From contig KN834774.1 of the NCBI GenBank assembly GCA_000827265.1, positions 146,384 to 210,383 of the forward strand: a stretch of 64,000 nt of DNA. Reading direction: 5' to 3'. The position numbers and the translations under genes are program-made. This document shows, piece after piece, positions 12,650-24,960 of the stretch. The DNA is from Collybiopsis luxurians FD-317 M1. Taxonomy: Eukaryota; Basidiomycota; Agaricomycetes; Agaricales; Omphalotaceae. The notes below the pieces were generated by a model. It saw only the letters and a program-made list of their open reading frames with translations, had not been told where the DNA came from and did not search any database. Positions within the stretch are counted from its first letter, which is position 1. Every line of letters begins with the position of its first letter.

Positions 12650-13299
12650 TCACGCGGCAATAAGCATCCAGCTGCAACTATCTCCAGGACTACCGGTATC
12701 AAGGAGGACCTATATATTAAAACTGATGAGAACTGGATGATAGAAGAGTGTCTCCAACTTACTGTGTGAAAGGGTTGTTCGGATGCAACATCATCACACC
12801 AAAAGCGGTGTTCGCCAAGCAAGCGGATGCTGCATTAATACATATGCAGGACAGCATTCTGCTATGATGTTATACTTTGAACAAAACGAGAACGTACTTG
12901 AAAAGTCCAGGACCAGCATCCATGATTTTGAATTTCCGTTCTTTGACTGTCCAGATGACAGTAGAACCCTAGAACATGGATTTCAGGATTTTATATCCTT
13001 TCAGGATGGCATATCGCACAATGGCAGGAGCTCCGACATCGACACCAGAATAAAGGGAGGAGATGAAATACTGGTCGATATCAACTTTTGTCAAGTTGAA
13101 GACCTATTTTCATCTCAGATGATCAGGAAGGAGAAAAGTAGTACATGAGAAACGGAACACTCACAAACTTGACATCAAGATCGCCGGTACGTATTGTGGT
13201 AGTGACTGGGGTCGAGAAAGAGTCTTTGCCATCCGAGGTCACATAGTATCCGGATACCTTATTTTGAATATAGTAGTGTCCGCCAACAGGTGGAGACAT
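12650..13299 (-). CDS. Small beta-trefoil-like secretion-signal-less protein, paralogue 1
   Basis: Five exons (13299-13165, 13103-13020, 12968-12898, 12829-12763, 12709-12650) with introns of 51-68 nt encode 138 residues. The start MSPPVGGHYYIQNKVSGYYV has the AGxYYIxNxxSG opening seen in small fungal beta-trefoil proteins (ricin-B-like lectins and related protease inhibitors). The C-terminal tryptophan stretch is CSWMLIAA. There is no signal peptide, so a cytoplasmic product is expected. The third exon lacks the first nine bases present in the other two copies. No internal stop was found. Fold assignment is by resemblance; sugar binding or inhibitor activity cannot be told apart here. Confidence 0.75.
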
Positions 13300-13381
13300 T
13301 TGAAAGTAAGAGTTGGGTAGTGCAATCAGGAAAGTATAATGAGTCCCTCTTGTGAGTTGGATTGCAGGGGAAATCCAAGGT

Positions 13382-13389
13382 CTTTTATA
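13382..13389 (-). promoter_or_regulatory. TATA box of paralogue 1
   Basis: TATAAAAG on the minus strand about 85 bp before the ATG. The same box at nearly the same distance precedes paralogues 2 (17445) and 3 (55891). Confidence 0.75.
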
Positions 13390-14020
13390 AGCCCTGAAGG
13401 AGCTGCCGAGCAGGAAACTAATGAAGAAATGTAAAGCCGAAGATAGGGAACGAAACCAAGGGCGGCTTGTTCGGTAAGTAATCCATGAAAGCCAAGATAC
13501 TGACCTTAGGTATCAGTTATGGCGAACCCTATCACTCATTTCACTCTATGTTTAGGTACTGTGTAATTCCGTGAGCACAATATTCATCCATTATCCATCC
13601 ATCTATTTGCCTATCTATACAGAACGATTTTTTCCATACATCGCAGTAGAATGATATGAATCGAAGATTCATGTGAAAATCTAGACGAGGGACAAGGTTA
13701 CTACGCAGCGATTCTTTATCGATCCGCCCTGCAAGTTATGGTGCTACAATATGATAAATGGAAGTCTGCCTCGTGTGCCGTGTACTTTTTAGCCTAGTTC
13801 CCCTGTTAATGCTGGAAATTGACAAAAAAGGCAAGACATAATGTGGTGAATGGAGGTCTGCCTCGTGTGGCCCGGAACTTTTTAGATTAGGCAACATGTA
13901 ATTCCATTCTACCTTGCCCCGTCCGTTGTTCAAAATGCGAGGCCTTGCTGCGTAATATTGCCTTATCTATCTATCTCTCTATGTTTATCGATTCCTTTCA
14001 TTGATGAAAGCGATCCATAG

Positions 14021-15085
14021 TTGGACACATACTATAATGCTGAAACGAGGCGGGTTTACTCTTCATCGATTTCTATACTCGATGAAAACTTTACGGCACA
14101 GTCTAGAGACTCTCAGTGTGACAATCTAGACAAGATGTCAAAATGGCTGCAGGAGGGACTCATCCTCATTGAAACTTTTGAGAAAAAGTCAAAGTACAGG
14201 AACTATCCATCAACTGAAGGCCCTGTTTGACAAGTGCTCCATCCCAGCTAATGCGCCCAATACTTCTGACAATTTTATTGAACAAGAAGGACCACAACAG
14301 GCTTATGTCAAATACAACAGCATTAACCTTTCCCCATCCGATATCCATGCTGGGAGTGCCAACATCATTTATTGACCATCAGCCAGTGAACCTCCTGTGG
14401 CTGGCAAAATTCAATGCATTCAGAATATTCATACTCCAGACAGTAAAAATACTGATGTTCGCCTCCATTTGCAACATTATATCGAAGGTGGATGTCATCA
14501 ATCTTGACAATGTAGTCGCACATGCCACTCATTTTGATTACTCTCATGGAAGGTCGGTCATCAGTATGAATGATGACTGATGCTCATGTAGTTATCTTTT
14601 AATGTCTTATTCTCAGGAAATACTTAGGTTTTAAGCTAAATTTGTACTATACTTTCCACTATGTAGTTGTTGAATTGAACCCCTTCCCCTTCCTGTCAGA
14701 AAGTTTCGTCTTACAATGTACTGGTCCGCAACGACATAAAACCAGCGGCTTATCTTTCCCAGACCATTCTGGAAGCTGCTGTGTCAATGCCCTGACGCAG
14801 CAGCTTCCTTCCCGCTGCGGTGAAATATTCTTTTCCAGATGGGGTATTGGATAATCTAAAGGTCGATCTGAATTGTGAGGTTTCGGGTTATGCTTCAGTT
14901 TGGGTAAAAGTGTATCGTTCAGACCAGATCCAGGCTACACCGAAAATATTTCTTTCATTCCAGTTGATATGGCTCCTGAAACAAGGGATTTCATCTGCAG
15001 CTTTATCCGCATCAAAACCCATGTGTCGGTTACCGTTTCTGTTGAGGTTTATGGTGCCATTGATATAGTTTCTATGGCTTTTTAA
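14021..15085 (+). pseudogene. Decayed protein-coding gene of unknown family between the two lectin-type genes
   Basis: Coding-like segments alternate between frames: SILDENFTAQSRDSQCDNLD (about 14075-14140), QLKALFDKCSIPANAPNTSD (about 14210-14270), VINLDNVVAHATHFDYSHGR (about 14490-14550), SSYNVLVRNDIKPAAYLSQT (about 14700-14765) and PVDMAPETRDFICSFIRIKT (about 14960-15020). The last ends with TAA at about 15085. Short introns could explain some switches, but TGA at 14373 and the frame change near 14920 suggest real breaks. I do not recognise the family. It sits in the CpG-rich island and is not a copy of the lectin-type gene. Confidence 0.45.
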
Positions 15086-17444
15086 GTTCAATCGATACTT
15101 GTTATTTTGCTTTCATTCTCACCTGGGGTGAATGTGTGACAATTTATTAAGTATCCACTAAGCTTTCTGCTCTATGGAAGGAACTCTACTTTTGCTGTGT
15201 GAACAGATCGCACCACCAAATCATCAGGGCAAGACCACCGATAAGGGAGGGTCACATTGTGTGTTAGTGAAATTGCAGTCAAAATACTACAGTACTTGTC
15301 CAGCAAAGAACCTGCAGAAATCATTCAATGTAGAAGATGATCACCATATACAGAAGGGTCAGCGGTTCACCCAAGGGGAAGCTGGGCCGTGAATCCGAAA
15401 TACTCGGTCGCTCGGTTAGTGTCCTGGTCCAAATTGTAATATATAGTTCCCACAGCCCCAGATGCGAGGCTGTTGCTTGTCTGGGGGATGGAAAATTGTG
15501 CGTGCCAAGGGGCAATGGACATGGATCACCCAAGCATGAGTGTGAGTGTGACCGACCAAAATATCCTTAAACCTACGGGTGAATGGGATTTGCTCCTGGA
15601 TTCGATCTCTTCCTTTTCAAGGTTCTGTCCACTATCTATCGAAGATCTGCACACGATTCTTTTCATCGATCGCATTCAATCTGGTCTGCCCAAGGCCCAA
15701 GGTAACCTTAGAGCTTTTTCTTTATTGTAGTTACGATATTCTCCATGTTCGGGCCTTCGGTAAAGAAATTAGAAACAGAGGAAAGATACAGAGATTGCTC
15801 CTCATCATTTGAGTGCCGAAGTTCTGGTTTGATTTTGATGGTGGTAAATGTCGATTCCGGATAACAGCATGTCGACGATCAGGATCTCTATCTTCATTTA
15901 TTCATGCTTCCATTCATCAAAATTCCTTTACATTGACATTGATAAATGGCTGAACCCTCGAATGCCTCATGATTCAGAAATCGATGGAGCTCGAAGCGAT
16001 TTCTAAGGTATTAAATATCGCCTTTGCCTTATGTGTTTCGATCTCGCTATCTTCGGCTCATATGCGACAGATCAGGCTGAACCCTCGAATGCCTCATGTT
16101 TGAGAAATCGATGGAGCCTCGAGGTATTAAACATCCCCTTTGCCTTATGCGTTTCGATCTCGCTGTATCTCCGGCTCATATCCGACCGATCAGGTTGAAT
16201 GTGGTAACTCAAATGACCCGGTATATGACTAACCTTGACACAGGATATTCAAATCGATGGATTCAATGCCACGGTGGCAGTTTTAGTTTATCGCTGCTGC
16301 ACCATGCGTGTTGTGATATTTGACCTTCATCGATGCAAAAAAAATTGAGACGTAGAATTCTGATACGAGGGAGTAGGGTTGCTACTCTCCCATTTCTTAT
16401 CGTTTCAAAATGTTACTACTGGCCGATTCCTTACCGATTCACACTGCAACGTAAGGTGCTGCAAGCTGCCAAAAAGGAAAGGCATGATATGTGAGTGGAA
16501 GTTTGTTTCGTGTGCGCCTCTTCTCAGACATCTATACCCGCTCAGCTTTACTCTGCATACATCGCGTCCACTTGCGGTTTGAATTGAGAAGAATAGTAAC
16601 CCCGTCCCCTTCTTCCAACGTTCTATGTGTCCAATTATGGATCTGCTTCGTATGCCCTTGATGGCTTAGCACTTTCCCCTAAATTCCAAAATTCCGAGCC
16701 ACACGAGACAGACTTCCGTTGTAGGGGCGCGTACTGCGCCGAGCTCATTATACCTTCCACGAATCACTCAATATAAAGTAGACAGAGTTTAATTCATGTA
16801 CTAGAGTATATCGAATGATAGGTCGTGACGGTATAAGAAAAAGAGCTGAGTCCGTTCTTTCCCGACTCGTGTACATACTTCATCCGGACGGTCCGCCACT
16901 GTGTCGGTGACGGATATACCATATCCGTTACATACGTTCATCACCATATGTCTTTCTTTTTTGTCGATTTGGAGCACTTTAAACACGGTACCTAAACTAA
17001 AAAGTACACAGCACACGAGGCAGACTTTCACTTGCAGTGTGGATCGATAAAGGATCGCTGCGTAGTAACGTTGTCCATCGTTTCCATGTTCCGTGTATCA
17101 AATTGTGACTAAATTTTCACATGAATCTTTAGTTTACATCATTCCACTTTCTTGTATGGAAAAATCGTTCCGTATAGATAGATAGATAGATGAATGGATT
17201 AATGGATGGATATTGTCCTCACGGAATTACACGGCACCTAAACTTAGAGTGAAATGAAAAGGTTCTCCAGAACTGATACCCAAGTTCAGTATCTTTGCTT
17301 CCATAGATTGCATACTGAGAAAGCCGTCCTTTGTTCTGTTCACCTACTTCGGCTTTACCTTTCCTCATCAGCTCTATTCAGTGTTCTTGCTTCTTATTCG
17401 GCGACAGTATCTGGGCCAGTAGCTATTCCAGGTTCTTGTGAGCT

Positions 17445-17453
17445 TATAAAAAG
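17445..17453 (+). promoter_or_regulatory. TATA box of paralogue 2
   Basis: TATAAAAAG about 90 bp upstream of the ATG at 17537, in the conserved promoter block. Confidence 0.7.
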
Positions 17454-17536
17454 ACCTTGAATTGCACCTGCAATCCAACTCACAACAAGGACTCATTGCA
17501 CTTTCCTGATCACACTGCCTAATCCTTACTTTCCAA

Positions 17537-18205
17537 ATGGCTCCACCTTCTGCCGGAGACTACTACATCAAAAATATAGCATCCGGATACTTTATGACGG
17601 CGGATGACAAAGACTCTTTCTTGACCCCAGTCTCTACCATAAAACCTACCGGCGATCTTAATAACAAGATGGTCAGTAATCCATTTCTCATGTTCCACTT
17701 TTCTCCTTCCTGATAACCTGAGACAAAAATAGTCCTTCACCTTGAGGAAAGGAGATGGCGAATGGTATTGCATCTCCGCCACTTATTCTAAGGCCAATGT
17801 CGGAGCCCCTGCCAATGTGAGATATTTGATGAAATCAAAGATCCATACCTGAGAAACAGACTCCTGAAATACATTCTCTAGCCCCAACAGGGTTCTACTG
17901 CCATCTGGACACGCAGCGAGGTGGCATTCAGAATCCTGGATGCTGGTGAAGCACTTTACAAGTATGATTCAGCTTTTGTTCACATTGTATGTCACTAATT
18001 TTATCGTGCTTTTATACAATTCCAGCATCCACTTAGTTGGCGAAAACTTCTTCTTGTATGATGATCTTTTGTCTACGCAACCCTTTCACACGGTAAGTTT
18101 GAGATACTCTTCCATCTTCCAATTCTCATCAGTTTTGATATGTAGGTTCTCTTTAATAAGGGTAGCACTGCAGATAGTGCCAAGTGGATGTTCCTAGATG
18201 TGTGA
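17537..18205 (+). CDS. Small beta-trefoil-like protein, paralogue 2
   Basis: Five exons (17537-17671, 17733-17816, 17882-17961, 18026-18092, 18146-18205) with introns of 53-65 nt encode 141 residues starting MAPPSAGDYYIKNIASGYFM and ending SAKWMFLDV. Exon boundaries and phases are identical to paralogue 3 at 55982. The first donor is GTCAGT where the other copies have GTGAGT. There is no signal peptide or membrane segment. Length and the YYIKN...SG...W-F pattern fit a single beta-trefoil domain as in fungal ricin-B-like lectins or I66-type inhibitors, which act as cytoplasmic defence proteins in fruiting bodies. That role is inference. Confidence 0.78.
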
Positions 18206-19615
18206 ACGTCGCTCTGAATCTTGCTAAACAAGTGAGGAAGAAAGGAAGAGGAAAAAACCCAATTTCTTGTATATCATTATAGCAAAGTGTGCGGAATGCA
18301 ATATCAACTGCTGGGTTTGTATTGTGCCGCGTGCCTTGGGAAATTAGTGGTAAATCTCTCATGCAAAGGAGGAGCAGTCCTACTTTGACAAGGCAGGAAG
18401 CAGGCCCAAGGCAGGCTTATTAAGCTCCCAAATAGACCTATATGGAAGCACTTTTAATGTTCCTTTACCTCAATGCTCATTGGGTTGCATTTTCCCTCAT
18501 TTGAGCTTCTTCGACCCATGCATTGACTTAATAACAAGTGGAAGTGTAAGGCATCGAGAAAATTGCTTGAACAGCCAAGAAGTGTCATGCTTGCTGGAGG
18601 GCTAAATTTCGCAGGTCCTTTTTTATGGAAAGCCGGAAGGGCCTGCTCACTTTTAACAGATCCGTTGATGTCAACATAACAGGACCCTGGTCACCCCTTT
18701 GCGCGCCAGTAATATTATGCAATCAGCGCTTAATGATATTCTCGCTGTTTTTTTTTAATTCATGTTTGGAAACAAGTTCAATTCAATCATTACCTTAATT
18801 TCAGAAAGGCTCAAAGACTCGAGGATAGAGACAAATGATGTTTTGTTTACAGATATATAAACTATTGCAACCATATGACCACTGCATGTTAAATCGGGCG
18901 ATTCTGCACAAAGCGATGCATAGTATATTCTTAGTGCCGCCGAGGCGGCAATCCCCGACTCGAATGCCAGTGAGGGGCTAAATAAGTCCCATTGACATTG
19001 AAGAAAAGACAACTGGCATAAATACAGATGACAGCAGAAGAATTAAGCTACATTGTACCATCTGCTCAAAGCTTACTTGTTAACCAAGTGTATGTATAAC
19101 TCCAGTCTAAGCAATGGACAGCGAAATGTCAGGTGTATGATAAATTGTCATACTTATATTTACTTTTGGATAGCGGATCCAGGATGAGGATGTAGCTGAT
19201 GAGTAGATTTTCTCAATCGTGACTTAATCTTTGTACAAGCCAGAAATAAATGGAGGGATTTTTCTGTCTCCTTGAAATAGGCAATAAGCTCTACTACACA
19301 TGTCCCAGAAGATGCAGAACATTATTGTGAAGCCTATTGTTATTGAAAGACAGTTAGCAGCATTTTTCTTTTTTTTTCTTTTTTTTTTTTTGCTCTGCAA
19401 CCCCTGTTAAAACATGCTTAGAGAAAAGCTACGAAATTATAAGTATCCATTGAACCATCATGTCCTTTGTTATTGGATTGCCCAATAGTATAATAACACT
19501 CTCATACTTTTGCATTCGGGCCACAACTTGCTTTCATCAGAATTCATCTGCTGTCTATCTCTTAGACACCATGCATACCAATCTTTCTCATCTTCCTATT
19601 TTAGTACCTGCTAAT

Positions 19616-20309
19616 GCTAATTGTCACTCACCATTCTCATGTTATGCAGTAGGGAGAACTTAGAAGTTAGAATGCTTGCAAATGAGAGCTTGGCCACAGG
19701 ATTGGAAATGTGCACTTATTTGTGAGTGTATCTCTTGCCCAAACTTTGGGTCCATTCTTTTACCACTGCCCAACTCTTTTATTTGCTGGCTGCTTTTAGT
19801 GGCTTTGAATATCCAAAAATGATATTGTCAGCTGTAGTACTTTCTAACTCATGTATCAGCGGCGCCGGTATATATTAAGCTCCCATTTCCAATCCTTACT
19901 GAACCCAACTTTTGTAATCAAATCTNNNNNNNNNNNNNNNNNNNNNNNNNNNNNNNNNNNNNNNNNNNNNNNNNNNNNNNNNNNNNNNNNNNNNNNNNNN
20001 NNNNGCTAATTGTCACTCACCATTCTCATGTTATGCAGTAGGGAGAACTTAGAAGTTAGAATGCTTGCAAATGAGAGCTTGGCCACAGGATTGGAAATGT
20101 GCACTTATTTGTGAGTGTATCTCTTGCCCAAACTTTGGGTCCATTCTTTTACCACTGCCCAACTCTTTTATTTGCTGGCTGCTTTTAGTGGCTTTGAATA
20201 TCCAAAAATGATATTGTCAGCTGTAGTACTTTCTAACTCATGTATCAGCGGCGCCGGTATATATTAAGCTCCCATTTCCAATCCTTACTGAACCCAACTT
20301 TTGTAATCA
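19616..20309 (+). repeat. About 305-bp direct repeat on both sides of a 79-N gap
   Basis: 19616-19920 and 20005-20309 appear base-for-base identical (from GCTAATTGTCACTCACC to CTTTTGTAATCAA). The first copy ends at the gap (19926-20004) and the second starts exactly at its other side. This pattern suggests two overlapping contig ends placed side by side rather than a real tandem repeat. Confidence 0.9.
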
Positions 20310-21568
20310 ATCTCGGACATACATGTAGTCATTCTGGGAGTATCCCCAGTACTTTGCCCAGCACTTTCCCGGTAACTGGGCATTAAATATTACCTGCGAA
20401 ATTCTTAAACTTTGACAAAGGCGAAAAGCCAAGGATTTCAATTTGATTCACACATGAAAAAATGCATTCAATTCAGGCTTGATATGGTCCCAAATTACAA
20501 GTGAAAAAAGTATTTCAATTCACTCAAAAATCAGATAACATTTCGCAAAACTTTTTGCACAAAAATATTACTGATATACTATCTACATTACAATTCTTAT
20601 CTCCAGTAATAAGAGAGAGATATCTTCGGCGAGATATCAGCATCTTATCATCACCCTTTTCCCTGTGCATATCCTCAACAATAATCAGCCTCTGCCCTAG
20701 TGTAAAGAGCTCATTGCACCACCAGTGGCCACATTTATTGCCATTTGCTGTGAGAGGAATCTTGGCTTGCATGGCTCAAGGTTTGCCATGGGTGTGGGTG
20801 TGGTGCTAACAATAGGTCAGTGTCAGAAGGAATGTAACTTGTATTTATTGCTTTGATATTATGAGAGTGAGTTAGCTATTTGTGCAAAATTCTGAACATT
20901 TGGGGCCATTTGCTGCAACAAAGACCCTCCCTTCCCTTCAGTCAGAGTCAGGGATGAGACCATGTGAGCATGATGGTGTCCTGTGGGTTTATCAGAGTAT
21001 GAGTTGACAGGAATATGGTTACAGATGTAACTTATTCTTTCTACTTTTGTGCAGATATCTCTGCATAGTCATTTCAGCCAGTATATATTTACTTGTTCCA
21101 TACTTATTAGTTATCTGTAGACATGTGTACTTACATAGGATGATGGTAGCATGGACAACTTACCCGTGTACTTACATAGGATTATAGTTTAACACTGCGG
21201 CTTTGCATACAATCAGAAATGTTCCAGACCCAGCCATAAACAGAAATTATTGCACTGGTGCTCAAATGGGAATTTATCAAAATAGTCATTTATATTTCCA
21301 TGCCCAAATAATCCCTCCTCTGGAGTTGAAAGCTTGGGTCACTATCAAATCCATCAATGATCTGCAGTAACTCCCTGTTGGAGAGTCAGATTTTGGAGGA
21401 CAGATAATGAAACTCATTGTGCAAGCCTCTTACAAGGAAGGCATAATTTGTGCTTCAGTTAGTAATCCTCCATAACCTTAAATTCATAAGCCATCTGGTG
21501 ACTTGGGTTGATGCATTGGAAATGTATATAGGAAAATGCAACTATGATACTCAGAATTTTGCAATAAA

Positions 21569-22300
21569 TTGGGAGATGGACTACTGTTATCAAATTACTT
21601 CTTAAACTGTTCCCCATCTGGTGAGGATCTGCACTGTAACTTTACAGTACAGTTTTATGGTTACGGCTGTATGGGTACTCATAACCATACTGCAAAGGGT
21701 GAAGGTGGTCATTTTTTACCACCGCTATATGGGGGCCCTGTCCTGCAGGAACTGGGCTATTACCATTGTACCAGTATAACTCAAAAAGCTCAAATCAATG
21801 ATTTTTGCATCATTGAAGTTGACTGGGGCCCAGTGACCTTCCATTTGCAACTATTTTCCCAAGCTGTGCACAGGTATATGGGTGCAGGAAGTCCCATATC
21901 AGGCAAATTTGGCCAAATTCATGGGTTGTATTTGTATGGCCATAACCATATACTACAGTTACAGTGCAGAAGCTTACCCAGTTCCTTTCTTCTCAAAATA
22001 TAGTATGGGGATATTGCTCTTTCAATACAAGTCCACTGGTGTTCCGATTCCTATGAATGACTCATGGAAAGGCTGTGCTCAGAAGAGCATAGGGTGGCTA
22101 TGTGACATATCTTCAAGGCAATATTTTTATAATAACACTGGAATATTTATGAAGATCATTTCAGAAAGTTTCAAAACAATGCACCACTTATGGACACTTT
22201 ACTTATGTGGCTAAACAATAACCAAAAGGGGTTTGTAGATGACGTGAGGAATGCACTTAATACCAGTGTCACAAACCATGAACAAACCATCTATAAGGTA
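21569..22300 (+). other. Weak coding-like stretch, possible gene remnant
   Basis: A 144-codon open frame (21569-22003) is followed by a second frame (21882-22214) with stretches such as YPVPFFSKYSMGILLFQYKS. No motif is recognised and frames overlap. It could be a decayed transposon gene or chance. Confidence 0.2.
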
Positions 22301-24714
22301 AAGAGCTTTTGTTTTGCTCCATTGTCAATCTAAGGTCTGCACTTACACTGTTGCGGTCTTATTCAGCAGAGGTGAAAAGGCACACTGTTTTCAGTTTCTG
22401 GAGTAGCTCTGTCAAAGTCTGGAGACAAGGAATTACATTCCAGTTGTAGATGTGGTGGAGGAAACATCTCAAGTCATATTGTACTGTACTGCACTACATA
22501 AATAAATCATTAATTAGTCACAAAGGCCTATTGTCAAGTCCATGAGATTGCCGTGCAGAGATAGTGACTTATGAGTTACCATTACCAATTTAGTACCACC
22601 TTGCTCCTCTTCCTGCTTTTGCCTCTCCAACTCCTCCTACTATTCCTAATAGTACTAATTATTGCTACTCATCTTATTGCATTGCTGCTGCTACTGTTGA
22701 TAGGACCTACAAAATGAAATGCAGAAATACAACATTAGCTGGGAGTTCACCCATATTCCATGAACATGATAGAGTTTGACTTACTACTAGTTCGGTGAAA
22801 CAAAAATCAAGTCAAGTCAGTCATTAAGCAAAGCTAAAAAAAATATAGAGAAGAAGGATATATGCCCTTGACAATGACTATTCACAATCATGAGCCAACA
22901 GGATAGGTATTGCCATCCCTTGCACACTCGGCAACCCAAACAAAAGCAATGAGTATCAGAGGTTTGGTTGTCATCTGGCGAGATTATATGTCTGGCAAGT
23001 TACTTTCATTTGTTTCATTTTTCAAACATATAATGATGACATCATAATTGGGCATATACCCTATATTGACAGTGGCTTGGCCCAGAAGTTGAAGACACTG
23101 GCCCGACAGATGCAATAGCTCAGTTTTCTTTGGATGAAAATCAACTCACAAGCGATGTAGAGGAACAATCAATTAATTGTGTAATATAGTTGTAGTGTCC
23201 GAGGTCCCCTTACCGTATTTAGATTGATCACTGAATATGTATTGCAAAAAATGATGGGAATCATTTGTTGACAAGCAGGCCCTTCCAGCTTTCCATACTT
23301 TTTGGACAAAATTATTCTTTTGTGCTGGGCAAGTGTGATTGAGTTTCTGTGTTATGATCATAGAGTGATTTGATTTTTGTGCAAGGACATTCATGATGTG
23401 ATCATGATCACCAGTGTCAGTGCAAGTTTCTTAATGCCAACATAAAACTGTGGTCATGATCATGATCATGATTTTAAATTTGTGCAGACTGAATTTGAAT
23501 TTGTGCATGCATAATTAGTTTGTGCATCTGAGGTATCTCACCTTAGAATAGGTAATGAGCCTCATGATATGCCATCTCAGAATTTGCTGTGGATAAAGAC
23601 ACTGGCTCTGTTAGTGCCAGTACTGTACTGTCTATATCTTTGCTCAAGCCTTGCCTCTCTATCTTCTTTGGACTACCTTTAAATTTCAACCAACCAATTT
23701 TGGTATGAGGAGTTTAAACTTTAAAAGGTAATGAGTGTGTCCACAATGAGTGCCTAGCTTATTACGTAGACCCCATGGACCCACTTCTTCTGACATGGGA
23801 TTTAAGTCTCAAATAAAAATAAACAACAGAATACTCAGAACCAGGAAATCTCTAGACAGGGGAATTCACTTCACTATGAGTCCTACATCATGAGCATTGT
23901 AATGTCTATCCTCCCAACAGCAAACATACTAACACTCTCACACTGGTCCAATTAGGACAAACCTACTTTAGATGTCAAAGCTATGCATCCCATTACCACA
24001 TTGCTGATGTAATCAATACTGGGGCCCAATGGATAGAGTACCATCCACTTCATCTAAACTAATTTATTACCTCTTCTGTATTTTATAAAATATTTCAAGG
24101 GTGCTCAGAACCCTGGATGCTAATACATAGCCTGTAAAAATATATCAAGCATTATAAACCATCAACTTTACTGACAGTATTCACAAAGTAAACATTGGGT
24201 AGAAGAGAGATGCATCCACCACACAGTTTTGTGGCCACATATGGAGTGCATGTCTCCATTTTTTCTAGTTATTTTCCACAATTGAAAGATATAAACATGT
24301 GCTCTAAGAGTGCAAATGATTGACATGATCATGACTGTGATTGCAAAATTAAATAATCATAACTGCTTTGGTAAGTGAAATTAGAGAGGTCAAAGCTGGG
24401 CTGTGCCAATAAGCAATCATAGTGTGATCACACCACAAAAATTAAATCACAGTATGATCATGCTGCAAAATAATTTAGTTTGATAAGGACCTTCATAATA
24501 AATAAACATCATTGATATTTATGCATAAAATAATGCAGAGAATTGTGACAACAAATTTGGCACTTCCATATATGGGATGTCATTATGTGATCTAATTGGT
24601 CACTTAATAGGCCTGCCCAAAAGTTCTTGAATGATCAGCAGGCAATACATACATCAGTCTACTGATTGTCATGTTCTCTGCCTACAGGAGACTAGAGCAG
24701 TCTGCAAAATCAAC

Positions 24715-24960
24715 AAAGCTTGCACTTGATTATTTAAATACCCCAGAGCACCTGAGGTCTGACCTTAACTACTTAAGATCTTGCACCCTTCCAAATTGCC
24801 TTGGTGCTCAAGCTCATCACTGTCCCAGGGAATACCTGTTCATACATTGATTTCTTGGAGATCTACTTCCAATTTGTGTAAGGGTACCACTTTTCACTTG
24901 TTTATTCTGCTGTTATCCTGCTCAAGACTCAGTGAGGCAGAGGATTCATTATAAAAGTTG
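24715..24960 (+). repeat. Dispersed repeat shared with 56835-57110
   Basis: Both stretches share, with many substitutions, the same succession: AAGCTTGC(A/T)CTTGATTATT, CACCCTTC, AGCTCATCAC(T/C)GTCCC, ACCTGT(T/A)CATACATTGATT, GATCTNCTT, and ACCACTTTTC/ACCACTTTCC. The copy at 56835 abuts the 3' end of the third lectin-type block. Confidence 0.7.

Larger units (their letters stand above)
12480..13960 (-). repeat. Inverted copy of the lectin-type gene block
   Basis: Reverse-complemented, this stretch aligns by eye with about 16990-18383: the (GATA/GGAT)-rich stretch, the GGATCGATAAAG...TCGCTGCGTAGTAAC block, the promoter, all five exons and the 3' flank (GTGCAAAGGAGTA...). With the plus-strand copy it makes a head-to-head inverted duplication separated by about 3 kb of unrelated sequence. 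Confidence 0.85.
15230..18383 (+). repeat. Segmental duplication, copy A (with paralogue 2)
   Basis: This block and 54160-56820 share sequence from AAAATACTACAGTACTT... (15277 / 54199) through the upstream region, gene and 3' flank to GGAGCAGTCCT (18380 / 56817). Copy A has extra sequence near 16430-16600 and an internal tandem duplication of about 125 bp (CTGAACCCTCGAATGCCTCATG... at 15950 and again at 16077) that is single in copy B. Short GATAGATA/GGATGGAT tracts are present in both (17175-17215, 55645-55680). Confidence 0.85.

Noticed and set aside
12783..13148. 121-codon plus-strand open frame
   Set aside because: It lies antisense to exons 2-4 of paralogue 1, whose minus-strand model has conserved introns and homologues.
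23395..24480. GATCATGATC-type short repeats considered as a CRISPR or regulatory array
   Set aside because: Units are irregular, without constant spacers, in a eukaryotic genome; low-complexity AT-rich DNA is enough.
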